64,000 nucleotides of DNA from Gordionus sp. m RMFG-2023 (lineage: Eukaryota; Nematomorpha; Gordioida; Chordodea; Parachordodidae). A program made the translations under genes and the position numbers. A model generated the notes under the pieces. That model was given only the letters and a program-made list of their open reading frames with translations, was not told the origin of the DNA and made no database searches. The DNA is taken from NCBI RefSeq assembly GCF_954871325.1, contig NC_088779.1, positions 22,942,846-23,006,845 of the forward strand, written 5' to 3'. Below, piece after piece: positions 39,649 through 52,400 of the stretch (its first letter is position 1; each line of letters opens with the position of its first letter).

Positions 39649-42229
39649 ATGAAGTTTTTAACATATTTTATTGCTTGCCTGATTATTCTAGGTATAATAT
39701 AAATAATAGATACTGTAAAAAAAATATAAAAATTTAGGCTACGATTATTTCTCAGTATCCCCGTTATTTTACAATGCAGCCACCCTTTCCGTTAAAAGTA
39801 AATTCAATATTTTTATAGTTGCGGATTTTTTTATATTCTTCTTCATATTGTATATCCGTTGTTAAGCTGATATTCTAAGGCTTGAACTGATATTTAAACA
39901 AAAATTATTCTAATATCGATATTAGGGTTGTTAAACGACTCGATTTGAGCCGATTGTTTAAAAACGGCTGGTTCAATATTTGTATGACAAAAAATATCAC
40001 GCTAGTCTAAAGATTTTGTTCAAAGATGGCACAGAGGTTTTGACATATATTAGCAAACAAATAAAACATTATATTTGAGTCATAACACTTAAAGGTTCTG
40101 ATAGTTGCATGGCTACCTAATCTAAGGCTTGGGTTTGTTTAAATTAACATTACAAGCTTTTAAGCGCAGTGTCAAATAATTTAATCAGACGCAGACCTAA
40201 TGCAACATAAACACTTTATAACTTAAATAAAGTTAAAATCATATAAATATTACTTTGCGTTCCCTCTGGTATTGTGTCACTGCTTCGCTCTTAACATCAT
40301 TGAAAATCGTGTATTTTATCTTTTATCAATAAACCTTATTAAATGTATTTCTCAATTATTCAGATTGCACTGTTTCCATGGCCTGGGGGAGGGGTGCTGC
40401 CATTTGCCTCAAGATATTTTACAGGTTGTAGGTAGTAATAGACTCCTAGTAAAGATTAAAAAGAATGATTGGGTGGTATATTTAGGTGTGGTGTCTCCAA
40501 TTATTTCGCTGACAGATTCTAATTATTGAAATATTGCTTTTCTTGAATTTATGTGTCTTTAAAACATATTTTTTAATAAATATAAACAATTTTAAAAATC
40601 CAAACAAAAATATCTGCCTTAGGCCATGGATGGTTATGCTTTTAGAGCTATAACTTTTATTCATTTTTAAACTTCAAGATTTTGGCTTGAATTTTTATAA
40701 TTTTTCATTAAATTTTATTATTTTTATCATTTACAAAATAATCAATTTTGAATAAAAAAGCAAAATTATTTTAAAATAATTAGGGATGAGAAAGAGGTAT
40801 GGGGTGGACACATTATGTAAATTTGTTTGTGTTCTAAGGAAAAAATTATAAATTGGAGAGGAGTATGCATATTAATAAAAGCTATATTAAGACTAAATTC
40901 TAGCGAATATAATTTTAAAATAAGACTAAGTTGTTTGGCACACTAGGATTTACATATCCCCTGTCTCCCCTTAACATTTTAATTTTATAGGCGATTACTA
41001 GAAGCTTTTTCAAAAATGTAATATAATTTAATGCTTGTATAAAAATATAGAATACGACCCAAATAAGCAAGCCCAATCTTAAATTAATTTTTTTTGAACT
41101 TTATATATTAGGGTTTTACATAGGTAAAAACAAATAAAATAAAATTATGATATTCATGAATCCCAGATAAATTTTATTTTATAGTGACTAATTTCGCTTA
41201 TATTTTATTTTAAAAATGATCATCTTTTAATATAATGATAAGGAAACCAGAATTTAAAGTAGAGATATACTATAGTTAAAATTTTTTTAACTTTAGTTTA
41301 GTGATTGTGCAGGTTGGAAAGATTTCTAAAAACAATGGGCAGGGGAATTTAAAATATTTTGGGGCAGAACGATCAAAGCGAACTTATGTTTATTTTTTTA
41401 AAAAAAATTTATTTCAATATTGCATATTTTATTTGTATAAGTAAAAATACATTAAAATAAAATGAAATAAATCAAACTAGTGTTGTTAAACGGAGAGATT
41501 TGTGTCGATTTTTTAAAAAAGTCTCTAAAGATTTTAGCCAAAATAATATTAGATGAGCCTCGAGATTTGGCAAATAAAGGTTCAAACTTTTTTGGTACCT
41601 ATGAAAAAAATCTCCAGTTACATAATATTATTTTGGCTAAAATCTTAATCGGGTTGCTAACCAAAAATAAATTTTTATACACTGGGCGTAGTGATGAATC
41701 GTTCATTTGAGTGGATTTTTAAAAATGGCTGACTCGGTATTTTATTCCAAAAAATATTACGCGCCTATGCTCTCAGGTGGCACAAAGGTTTAGACATCTT
41801 TTAGGGAAATCTCGAGTGGCAATATATTATTGGCAAAAATATTGAGTTATTTTTAAAAATCGACTAAAATGGAACGATTTTGCATCATTATGGGCGGACA
41901 TTCGGCTTAAATACTTGCTCATTGCAGACATATAATTTGAATTTCGGTAAACGAGAAATGCTAGATTTAGTTAAAAATAGTTTTACAAGATAAATTTATA
42001 TATAAAATATAATATTTAAATTGTTAATTAATTATATTATTTTATAACAGAAATATGTCATTTACCAAAGGTTGTTGGACCATGCAGGGCTGCTATTAAA
42101 AGTTGGTATTACAACCCTAAAAAAAGAAAATGTTTGGGTTTTACCTATGGGGGTTGCAAGGGAAATTTAAATAATTTCGGCTCCATAAAAAGTTGTCAAA
42201 AGTTTTGTGCAAGAAAATTAAAGCTTTAA
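39649..42229 (+). CDS. secreted single-domain Kunitz inhibitor, gene 1
   Basis: Exons 39649-39691, 39738-39797 and 42051-42229, all phase-1 introns, give 93 residues. Exon 1 is a signal peptide (MKFLTYFIACLIIL). Exon 2 is a short linker (YDYFSVSPLFYNAATLSVK). Exon 3 is a complete Kunitz/BPTI domain: ICHLPKVVGPCRAAIKSWYY, then KCLGFTYGGCKGNLNNFGS and SCQKFC, with all six cysteines and the GPC, YGGC and NNF motifs. The residue after the second Cys (P1) is Arg, which predicts inhibition of trypsin-like serine proteases. The protein ends ARKLKL. Intron 2 (2.25 kb) carries MITE copies. Its paralogue is at 49,459-54,802. A secreted role against host or own proteases is inference. Confidence 0.88.
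39924..40168. mobile_element. palindromic MITE copy in Kunitz gene 1 intron
   Basis: The left arm is clear: gggttgttaaacgactcgat, then ttgagccgattgtttaaaaa. The right arm (about 40,100-40,168, ggctacctaatctaaggctt) is strongly diverged. Confidence 0.6.
41480..41665. mobile_element. palindromic MITE copy in Kunitz gene 1 intron
   Basis: The left arm reads tgttgttaaacggagagatt, then tgtgtcgattttttaaaaaa. The right part reads attttggctaaaatcttaat, then cgggttgctaacc. It is truncated at the right against the next copy at 41,690. Confidence 0.6.
41690..41895. mobile_element. palindromic MITE copy, adjacent to the previous one
   Basis: gtagtgatgaatcgttcatt, then tgagtggatttttaaaaatg at the left; tttttaaaaatcgactaaaa, then tggaacgattttgcatcatt at the right. 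The termini differ (GTGATGAA instead of GTTGTTAAA), so it may be a subfamily. Confidence 0.55.
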
Positions 42230-42975
42230 TCTCTAACTAAAAATTTAATTAACTATATTATACTTATATTGCAAAATTTAATAATCTATTTTATATTATT
42301 AACTAATAATTCTTTATCAACAAATAATTCTATATTATATTATTAACTAATAATTCTATATTTCTCCAAAATGAAGTTTATTTATATGATATACAATTAT
42401 TATATTTACATCATTTAAATCAGTTAAAAATAAATACAAATATTTGCAGTCATTTTTTTAAAGTTCCAGTAGAACACTAGGGTGGGGGGGGATTGCAGGA
42501 GCTAAAACTCCCTGAAAAATTTGAAGAGACCTCTGAAGTTTTTTTTTTTTTAGAAAATACATAATTAAAAGAATTTTAAAAATACTTCTCAAAAAAAATT
42601 TTTAAGGAATTTTCTGAAAATTTTTTTCTTTTAAGTTAAGCCTCTGAGAGATTGTGTCATGTGTTAAACTTAATCAACTAACTTACTTGATAATAAATAA
42701 ACAATTTTTTTAAAAAATACATTTCAAATTTTGTGCTAACAATCTAGTATATTTAGACTTTTAAAGTATCTATATTATGATATAACAAAATAAAAATGGT
42801 ACAATATTTTTTAAAATAATTATTAGTTATTGCTGGAATCATTTTTACTTAAAATACATTTGCATTAAAAAAATTTATATGGAAAGGGGCAGCTTGTTTT
42901 TTATTCATTTAAAAATTAATAAAAAGAGATTTGATTATCAATTAATTCATCTTGGTTTGCCGGCAAAACCATCAG

Positions 42976-43172
42976 TTAGTGTGTTGTTAAAAGGCATTTT
43001 AAAAACAGTTAACTCAACATCTTACCCAGAAAAATATTTCACAAACCTGAAGATTTTTCTCAAGAAGGCACATTGATGTCGACATCTATTAGCGAAATCT
43101 CGAGTCTTAGGACATATTTTTTAACCTACCATTTTTAAAAATTGGCTCAAATCGAGCCGATTAACATGAGGT
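42976..43172. mobile_element. palindromic MITE copy
   Basis: The left arm reads gtgttgttaaaaggcatttt, then aaaaacagttaactcaacat; the right arm ends ggctcaaatcgagccgatta, then acatgagg. Inverted arms of the family. Confidence 0.65.
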
Positions 43173-43319
43173 CTATATTTTATTTACTTTAGGTAAGACC
43201 TCGTTTTTTTACAACATAAATATTTAGGATACTTATAGTTAAGCACAGTAATTTGATTTATTTAAAGCAAAACTAAGGGGGAGGGAAATTCCCTAATTTT
43301 AAGAATTAGACTACTACAC

Positions 43320-43520
43320 TAGTGTTGTTAAACGACTCTATTTTTAAAAACGGATAACTCAATATCTTTGTTAAAAAATATTACGCAAGAGTGAAAAATT
43401 TTCTCGTAGATGACAAAAAGGATGGGACATATATTAAGGAAACATCTAGGCTTGTATAATAATATTTTAGCAAAAATCTTAATTAAAATTGAAGAAATGG
43501 AGCCACTTAACTACACTATA
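43320..43520. mobile_element. palindromic MITE copy
   Basis: The left arm reads tagtgttgttaaacgactct, then atttttaaaaacggataact; the right end reads gaagaaatggagccacttaa, then ctacacta. It has inverted TAGTG ends of hAT type. Confidence 0.65.
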
Positions 43521-44776
43521 CTACACTCTTTAAACCATCTCACCTCATTATAAACAATTAATTTAAAAAATATGAAGAGTTTATAAGTTAGAAAATTTTT
43601 CTAAATAAAAGAATTTGAAAAGAAATATATATAATCAAAATTATATTTAAGAAAAATATATTCCAACCAAAGACCTGCAAAAATCTGACCTAAATGGATG
43701 ACGACAATGTTCAAAAATTGTGCCGGGTCAAAAATATTTTAAATATTTTGACTTGCCAAATTGTGGGGAGGGGCACGCTGACTCCGATTATATCCAAAGT
43801 TTAATATAATGGAGCTAAGTGTGTAAATCAACCTATTTGTATCGTGGATGTAAGATTTCTTGAAAATTTATAGACTAAAATAAAAAATCAAATATAATAG
43901 AGAAAAAATTCAAAAAATGATCCATTTCTATTAGGCATCATAATCTAGATTTAAATGCTCACGCTAATACAAATTCTTTCTTTTTAGTATTACTTTCAAT
44001 GTGATAGATATTTGACCAGATAACCATATCTTAGACATTTTCGAAATTCTGAAGTATATTTTTTTAATACTTTCTGAAAGCTAAAAAATTTATTTTATAA
44101 TTTATTATTTAAATAAAATTCAATTAACTTTAAAATAATAAATGCAATAATATTTAAGAGAATACAGTTGCAACCCTACAGAGGATCAGATTACAATGAA
44201 CTTATCAATTTTGAAATTGATAATTTAAATCATGAGAATTTCCTTGAGATGATATAAATCATATTAAATAAGAATACTGGTCACCAAAGATTTGATTTTG
44301 CAAGATAATATGCAGTATTCAATATTATCTTGATTTGTTTCTCAATGTGATTAATCATTTTTATTGCAATCTATGGCATAATTTTTTTACGTAAACATCT
44401 TAGTATATGTGTTCTATCTTGTAAATGGCTGCTATCAATGTTGCACCATTCACTTGATATATGCAGTTTTATTATTAATATATAATTAGTTATTTTTCCT
44501 TAATGTAAACTCATATATTAAATGAAATATGATTATTACAATTACATTACCAGACTAATTATAAAAAAAATACAAATATCTGTATTGCACTCATTATTTC
44601 TTAATATTCACATATTAGCAAAATAAAAATACATTTTTAGCTAACATTCTGCTATATTTAGAATCACAATTACATGGAGATTGGTTTATGTAATATGATT
44701 AATGATCGATGGTAAATAAAAAAGATATTGTCAAAATGGATGCTGATAAAAGAACCTGGCTAATTTAGACATAATT

Positions 44777-47418
44777 ATATAATTACGATGAGGATCGCTG
44801 GGGTGGCCTAATGGGTTAGATGTATGCTTAAAAACAGAAGGCGAAGAAGGACGCAGGTTCAATCCTGGTAAGGAGCATAAAAACTTTCAAGTTTTTCTTC
44901 GATGACTGATGTGTAAAGACATATGGTAAGATAAATTTCGGAGCTTAGAGATGACACCCCGGTCACCGACAGGTCTGAACAGCCGGGTGCTAAGGATACC
45001 TGTCCAATAAACAAAATGAAGGAAACAAATGGAAACATGAATATGAAAGCTAGGGCGTTCCCTCCAAGTGACGCGCAGGGTGTAGACCTCCATCCTGTGA
45101 AAAGTAAAGTAAAGGTCAAAGCAAAGAAGACAAGATTTGCAAGTTTGAATATTGGGACGCTTAAAGGTAAGACGAGAGTATTGGCATCAATGTTGAACAA
45201 GATAAAAGTTGATATAGCGTGCATACAAGAAACGAAATGGAAGGGACAGAAGACTTTGATGATTGGATATGGGTATAAATTGTACTATAATGGAATTGTT
45301 AGCAATAGGAACGGTGTCGGCATCATCCTCAGTCAAGATCTAACCTCCTCAGTAGTAGAAGTCAACAGGATCTCTGATAGACTAATGAAGATAAAACTCT
45401 GCATTGGTCAATCAATACTACACATCCTTTCAGTATATGCTCCTCAAACGGGTTCAAGGAAGAAGAGAAAGATGACTTTAGAGCTATGCTTGATGAAGCT
45501 GTAATGGAACTCCCTAAGGACTAGTCATAATTGGTGGTGACTTAAATGCGCATGTGGGGAAAGCAAGAGATAGCTATAAAAGGCATCATGGTGGTTTTGG
45601 ATATGGAGTAAGAAATGATGAAGGAGAGCATGTACTGAAAATTGCGCAAGCCTTCTACCTTGCCTTAACCAACACCTACTATAGGAAAAAAGACAGTCAT
45701 CTAATAACATATGAAAGTGATACAAGGAAAACACAGATAGATTACATGCTAATCTCTCGCAGAAGATTAAAAGATGTAATAGACTGCAAAGTCATCCCAG
45801 GAGAAGATATCATCGCGCAACACAAGCTACTAGTCATGGATTTACACATCTCAAATAAATCCATTCAAAACAAGATAAAACTGGAACCATGCATCAAATG
45901 GGGCAAATTAAAAACAATGACAGATGCCTTTGCAATCAATGCAAACATTGAAACAATAGATTCCTCATATATGAAAAACAACAATGCTAGGGGTCCAGAC
46001 GATATTCCAATAGAAAGCTAAAGCACTAGGAGGAGATGGTGGAATACATCTCCTCACAAATCTGTACAATAAAATACTTGGAAATGAAAAGGTTACCCAA
46101 AAATGGAGGCAGAGCTATTTAGTTCCTATCTTCAAAAATAAAGGGGATCCACACAATTTTCAAAATTACAGTGGCATAAAACTAATGTCACACTGTCTAA
46201 AACTATACTAAAAAATAATAGAAAAAAGATTAAGAGACATAATTCAAATAGGAGAGACTCAGTTTGGCTTTATGCCTGGAAGATCAACAACTGATGCTGT
46301 CCACGCAATTAGGCAAATGAGTGAAAAATACAGGGAAAAGAACAAAAAGCTACACATGATCTTTCTCGATCTAGAAAAAGCCTTCAGTAGAATCCCAAGA
46401 AAACTTATCTGGTGGGTGCTATGCCACAAAAGGATTCCTGAAAAATATATAAGAATAATACAGGATATGTATATGGGCCATACAACAATGGTACGTAGCA
46501 CAAGGTACTTCAATAGCTGAAGGAGTTCATCAAGGGTCGGCTCTCATCCCACTTCTCTTCACTACAGTAATAGATGTATTAGCACAGTTTATACTTTAAA
46601 CAGTCCCGTGGAATATGATATTTGCAGATGATATTGTGATACTTGCCAAATCCAAGGATGAAATGGAAGAAAGATTAGTGAGTTGAATAAATATTCTAGA
46701 AAAGCACGGACTAAAAGTAATTAGAGAAAAGACGGAGTATATGGTGATGGGAGGAGATGAAACAAAGAGTATTGATATAAATGAATGGCAGATATCGGCA
46801 ATTGAAAGCTGCAAATATTTGGGCTCTACTATACAAACAAACGGCACAATAGAAAAAGAGATAAAGAGTAAAATTAATCAAGGGTGGTTAAAGTGGAGAA
46901 CTTTATCTGGAGTGCTATTTGACAAAAGAATCCCACACAAATTAAAGGGAAAAATTTACAGTTCCATAGTACAATCAACTATTCTATATAGTTCGGAAAC
47001 ATGGCCAACCAAAGAATCAGACGAGAGAAGTCCACAAACTATGGAGATGAGAATGCTGAGGATGATTCTGCGGTAACAAGAAAGGATAAAGTGCACAGTA
47101 CAAGAATACTAAGTAGTTTAAAGGTAATGCCCATTAAGACTAAGTTAATGGTAAACAGACTTAGGTGGTATGGGCACACAATGAGAAGGCCTATGAACTA
47201 CATAGGAAATAAGGTTGAGAGTTTGGAAGTGATGGGCAAACGTAAAAGAGGAAGGCCAAAACTTCAATGGGGCCATAAAGTTAGAGCCAATATGAATAAG
47301 TATAAATTAGATAAAAGAGATTGTATGAATAACATAAAGTGGAGAGAGATGTTGAAGTAGCTTACCACCAAAAAAGGTGAAAGCTAAAGAGAAAAAAATA
47401 AATATAATTACGATGAGG
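44777..47418 (+). mobile_element. RTE-like LINE with 17-bp TSD and tRNA-like 5' head
   Basis: A perfect 17-bp duplication, atataattacgatgagg, lies at 44777-44793 and 47402-47418, so the body is 44,794-47,401 and the 3' tail is A-rich (gagaaaaaaataa). The coding part begins near 45,016 with an APE-type endonuclease (RFASLNIGTLKG, IACIQETKW, GVGIILSQDL, RISDRLMKIKLCIGQSILHI, SVYAPQTG, then TQIDYMLISRRRLKD). The reverse transcriptase follows ([80 protein letters not shown]). It ends at the stop near 47,360. The frame is broken by about half a dozen stops or frameshifts (for example near 45,455, 45,520, 46,019, 46,209, 46,505 and 47,070), so it is dead although full length at its borders. The motifs are closest to the RTE/CFDP2-like group. 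Confidence 0.9.
44804..44865 (+). promoter_or_regulatory. Pol III-type A and B boxes at the LINE 5' end
   Basis: tggcctaatggg (44804-44815) fits the tRNA A box TRGCNNAGYNGG with one mismatch. ggttcaatcc (44856-44865) fits the B box GWTCRANNC exactly. Their spacing is tRNA-like, and they lie 10 and 62 bp inside the LINE border, so the head of the element appears to be tRNA-derived. Confidence 0.6.
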
Positions 47419-48131
47419 CTTTGGGCTAGAAACCATAATCACCATGGTAAGATTTAGGTATTAGAGGATGAGTAGAGCTATGGGTTAGACCATAATGTTA
47501 CCACTCTCAATGAGAAAAATTGGATTCGATGTGGTCCATCAAAGATGTCCTAGGATAGTTGCCTAGATTAAAGATTGGGCTACTAGTATAAAAATTAGAT
47601 TCGATGCCATTAAAAATACTCTAAGGTAGGTGTCCAGCAGATTCAAATTAAAAAGAGGAAAGTCTATCGATGATGCCCATCGATATGGACACGTGATGAT
47701 GACTACTCAGTTAATGATAATAAGGAGGAGTATTTAGGATCAAAGTAAATTGGTGGTGATTACATTGACCCCATGTTAGTTGAAGCGATAGCGGATTGTT
47801 CTAGAACATTCAGCGTTTTTTGTCTCTTGGACTGTCCACATGTATTGGTGCCAAATAGGTGTAGAATGGGTATGATAATCGTGTGTCTGTCAAAGAAATA
47901 TAAAGATCCTCGAGGACCGGTCAACGTTTAATGCCATTTGAGTCCATTCAAGGTTTGCGATTGCACGAGGATGTTTTGGATTGGGCAAAGGAGGTGGGGG
48001 AGAGATGTAACGATTAACTATCTAACATCTACGGATATAGAGAAAGTATAGAAAGATCATATGATTAGATTAAAGAAAGTAGCTTGGCATATTATGATAT
48101 TGCACAAATAAAAATTAGGTTCGTTTTAACA
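47419..48131 (+). mobile_element. probable 3' end of an old LTR element
   Basis: A GC-richer stretch includes a diverged tandem repeat (aaaattggattcgatgtggt at about 47,517 and aaaattagattcgatgccat at about 47,590). It ends in a purine tract (aaaggaggtgggggagaga) immediately before a 126-bp segment that starts tgtaacgatt and ends gttttaaca (48,006-48,131). That layout is what the polypurine tract and 3' LTR of a gypsy-like element would give. It is broken; the rest of the element was not found here. The RTE-like LINE sits directly to its left and may have inserted into it. Age unknown. Confidence 0.4.
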
Positions 48132-48202
48132 AGCTTTCTCTTGGTTGAAAATAAATGCCTTTTAAAATAGATATTATTAATTTATTAAATTTTTAATATA
48201 CA

Positions 48203-48312
48203 CCTTTCAAATACTTTCACCATGAACATTACTGCATCTTCCACCATCATATCATATTCTTTCATTAACTCCAATAAATTTTCCCGTCTTTCCCATTTTA
48301 TTAAAACTAAAA
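48203..48312 (-). other. possible host exon, unknown function
   Basis: The minus strand has an acceptor-like atatttttag near 48,313, then LIKWERRENLLELMKEYDMM and VEDAVMFMVKVFER, then a donor-like gtgtat. The helical, acidic and basic composition looks like real protein, but no family was recognised and no partner exon was found between the Kunitz genes. Confidence 0.3.
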
Positions 48313-48319
48313 ATATATT

Positions 48320-48900
48320 CATCTTTCTAATGTATAAATCATTAAAAATTTTTACATATATTAATTTACAATATGCTAACCTAATTCCAACTATAATTTT
48401 ATAATGCAAAAGCTATCAATAATTAATTGAACCAATTTTTGCACCAAATTAAATCGAGCAAAAGGGTATAAGTTCTCGTACTTATAAAAATAAAATTTGA
48501 CTTATAAGCGAAGAAATATTGTGTAGAAATAATATATTTCATGGCTAAAAGGTATTTTTCATCAAAAATAAGCTTTCTAGACTAAACAAACGTTAAACAT
48601 GCAGGATTAGTGTAAATGAGACATTATATTAGTAATTTTAAATTTGGAAAATCTTCATATAATGATAATGACCAAAATATATAAAATAATTCAACTTAAT
48701 TTAAAAAATAGTTTGAAAATTAACTACTTGCTTTTGTCATTATCTTTCAAAAACTGTAACTACCTGCTGAACGATATTTATAAGATTTTATATGTTCTTT
48801 TATTTTAGAAAAAAAGTACGAATTTTTTAGGCTATATTTTATCTAATAATCTGAAAACTTTATAACTTATTCTAGCTTTTCATTTTATTTTATGATTATC
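48320..48900. other. spacer upstream of Kunitz gene 2 promoter
   Basis: AT-rich, no recognised feature. From about 48,900 the sequence starts to match the upstream region of Kunitz gene 1 (39,100 onwards). Confidence 0.5.
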
Positions 48901-49458
48901 CATAATAAGCTATTGAGCAATTTTAAAAATTTAAATTAACATTTTTAAATTGACAGAGCATTCTTCTGAATATTTAATTATATTTTCTGACTAATATTAT
49001 TAATAAGTAATAAAAAATTATTTTTTTAAAAAAAAAACGATTATCTTTTGAGATATTAGTTAGTTTAGATTGGGATAATAATTACCAAATATAGATAAAT
49101 TTTATAATAGCTCGAATAATTTTTCTGTCCTTTCTATTGATTTCATATTGTTATTATTATTTAGAAGCCAAATTTTTACATTAATTATAGAAGAAATTTG
49201 TTCTCTTTAAGTGATTCTCTTATTATAAATGATTGAGTTGTGTCCAATTTTTTTAAATTTTTTAAAAAAATATGTATTTAATATTGCCGTTAGTATTAAA
49301 TAAAACATCCTATATATTTAAAAACTCCGGATCTAAAAAAAGGTAATAAAAAAATTCTTGCCAAAAATTCAGTAAGATATAATTAAAATCATCATATATA
49401 AACATTAAATTAAAGATTAAAATTTTTTATATATTTTTATTTAAAATAAAAATCAAAC

Positions 49459-52400
49459 ATGAAGTTTGTGACATATTTTATTGCTTGTCTGATTATACTA
49501 GGAGGTAATATGTATAATAGAATATTTAAAAATAAATATATTATAAAAATTTAGGTTATAACTATTTCTCAGTATCCTCGATAGCGTGCAGTTCGGCATC
49601 TCCTCCTGTTGAAGGTAAATTCATTTTTTTTATATAGTTGATGGTTTTTCTTCCTCTAGTAATTATATCTCATCTGGTGTTTTTTTTTGTTAAATCACAA
49701 CTTTATTTTAATTGAACCTTAGAATATCTCTTTTTTTAAAAGTAAATATCTTTATATATTAAATATTTTAAATTTTATTGGAGATTTAAGAAATTGTAGT
49801 TCCAGAATAAATATTTTCTAGTCTACCAATCACGCATAAATAGCTTAGAATATTAGCTGATTCAATGGGTCCCATATTCGATTTCACATTATTCCTATAA
49901 CTATTTTTTATTCTATATCAATTTGGTATGAGTGTTGGATTTTTTGACCACTATAAAGAAACAGTTCTTATTTTATACCATGTCATAGCCTAAATCATTA
50001 AATGATATTATTTTTATTTGTGCCACTATCCTAGAACTAAAATAAATGAAATTTAAAAACAGTGTTCGATATGCAAAGTTGAACCTTTGTATTAATGCCA
50101 AGATAACAGAGTTGTTAAACGCTATTTTAAAAGTAGCGCGCTACCGTAATAGCTATTTGTCAAAAAAAGTAGCGCGCTACCGCTTTCGCTATTTGTGAAA
50201 AAAAGTAGAGCGCTATTAGCTACTTTTTTCAAAAGTAGCTTTAGCTACTTTTAAGCTACTTTTTATAAAAAAAAATTTAGAAACAAATGAAATAAATTTT
50301 TTTTATTTTTTTTTGCTTATAATGTAAATGTATAATAAATAATATATAAAAATCAACATTTATAAATATAAAAATATAGTTAGTTTAGATTATAAAAAAA
50401 TAAGCATTATAAATAAATATTTATTTTAATTTGTTGCATTTTAATAATAATATCATTTCAATATTATCATCCCCAAGTCTAGAACGACGATCAGAAAGTA
50501 TAAGCTTTGCTTTACTAAATAATCTCTCGACACTAGCACTTGAGGGCAAGGGGGTATTAAATTTTATATATAAATTTTTAATATATTAAAAATTATCAAA
50601 AATATTCATTTCAATATTTTTTGATTGAAAAAAAAGATCAATTGGATTTTCTATTAAATCATCTTTAATTTCAAAAAAATTATTTGAGGATGTCTTCGTG
50701 GTAGATACTCGGCAATCTATATTTGTTGGAGTAAGATTATTCAGCTTAGCCTTAGCCATTAGCCTATCGCGTTGATGTTTTCCATATACTCCTAATATAA
50801 GCTATATTTAAAACAACACAGAAAATAACCTGCAAATTCTAATAAATCATTTGATTTAATTTTTTTTCTTATTTGCACATTTTTAACTTCAATTAAATAT
50901 ACTACTCTCCCTTCCCTGTTTAAGCTATTAAAGGGCAAAAATTAGTATTATTAATCCCTGGTTATTATGATTAATTCATCAATAAATATTTTATTAATTA
51001 TTGCAAATATTCATTCTTATATGTGTATGCTATGTTCTTCACAAATAAATAATAAAAACTGTATTTTATAAACTATTCTAATTTAATTGGTAATGATAAT
51101 TTAAAAGTATCTTGTATTTAAGTTACTCTAATTTAGTAAAAGATACAAGAATCTTTTATCTTGTCTTTTTGATTATTTGAAAAAGATACTAGTATCGTAT
51201 CTAAGATTCATTTTTTTTAAAAGAATCTGTATCTGTATCTAGATTCTTTTTCTGGAGGACCTACCCAACTCTGTCACCATATCTTATTAAATGTTAGATT
51301 AGCTAAATGACACTTTACAATAAAAATTAATGAAATAATCCACCTCTGTTTTATATTTTATTAATTAATTTCACTAATTTTATTTATAATTTGATATAAA
51401 TTATGATAATCATAATATTACTAAAATATGTGTGTATTTAGTTAATAAAAATTCTGTAAATAATGTGAAATATTAAAATACGAAATATTTTATAGATTAA
51501 ATAATAACCATTCCATTCTGATAAAAATCATAACTTAAAATAAATATTATAAATAAATTTGTGATATAACCTAAATGCCTTCAGGTAGTTAGACCCATTA
51601 TCAGTAACCATCTTGCAAACTTTATTATGAATCCTAAAAGACTTGTGGATGTCAATTTTATTTGCAAGTACGTCATATGTCTGGCATCCTATAATCCTTT
51701 TAAGGGCTAAGGCTACAGATCTTCTTTTTAAAGTCCTAGGGTCTAACCAATGGCCTGTGATTCCCAAATAAGCTCTAAAAATATTTAATCAGATCAATTT
51801 ATAAATATAAATAAGTTTTTACCTTCTGTTATGTGTTCAACTATCTGCCGTGGTACATACATAAGATATATCTGATAACTCTATTATTAGAGCATCTTTC
51901 ATCACTTTGAAGTTGTCGGCTATTTTATTCATAAGTGTCTGGCGACATAAAACTGTTGTGCCAGGGGATAAAGTTTTAATCATCAGAGTAAATGATGGAT
52001 TATCAACCAAAGACACTGGCTGAACTGTGTCAATAATAAAATCAACAATAACTTTATCAGCCAATTTTTGTGAAATATTGGCATGTTTATTATCAGTTAA
52101 TTTGGTTTGGATAGTATTTGTCTTTTTGAATGAAGATTCTCCTATACCAAAATTTTTTATATGTTTCTCTATTTCCTTATAGCAATTGGCGTGAACAGTC
52201 TAATAAAATAAATAATATTATAATGTAAAAATAACAATTTACCTTTAGGTGTTTCTTCAGGTTATAGCTACTCGATTTATTTGATGATATATTTTTTTTA
52301 CATTTTAAGCACATGAATTTGAATCCAGATTTTGTTTTAATATTTATTTTAAAAAATTTTTCAAATTTAGGGAATGGAAAAACGTTATTAGAGCTATTAA

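Larger units (their letters stand above)
42230..44776. other. intergenic between Kunitz gene 1 and the LINE
   Basis: 42,230-42,460 matches the 3' flank of Kunitz gene 2 (shared attaactaataattctatat, then ttctccaaaat), and 42,670-42,800 matches 55,030-55,160. Two MITE copies (42,976-43,172; 43,320-43,520) and a G-tract (42,483) are present. No further gene; the frame 42,879-43,076 is MITE-derived. Confidence 0.55.

Noticed and set aside
44859-45224. Minus-strand frame of 121 codons
   Set aside because: Antisense to the LINE endonuclease region, which is clearly coding on the plus strand.
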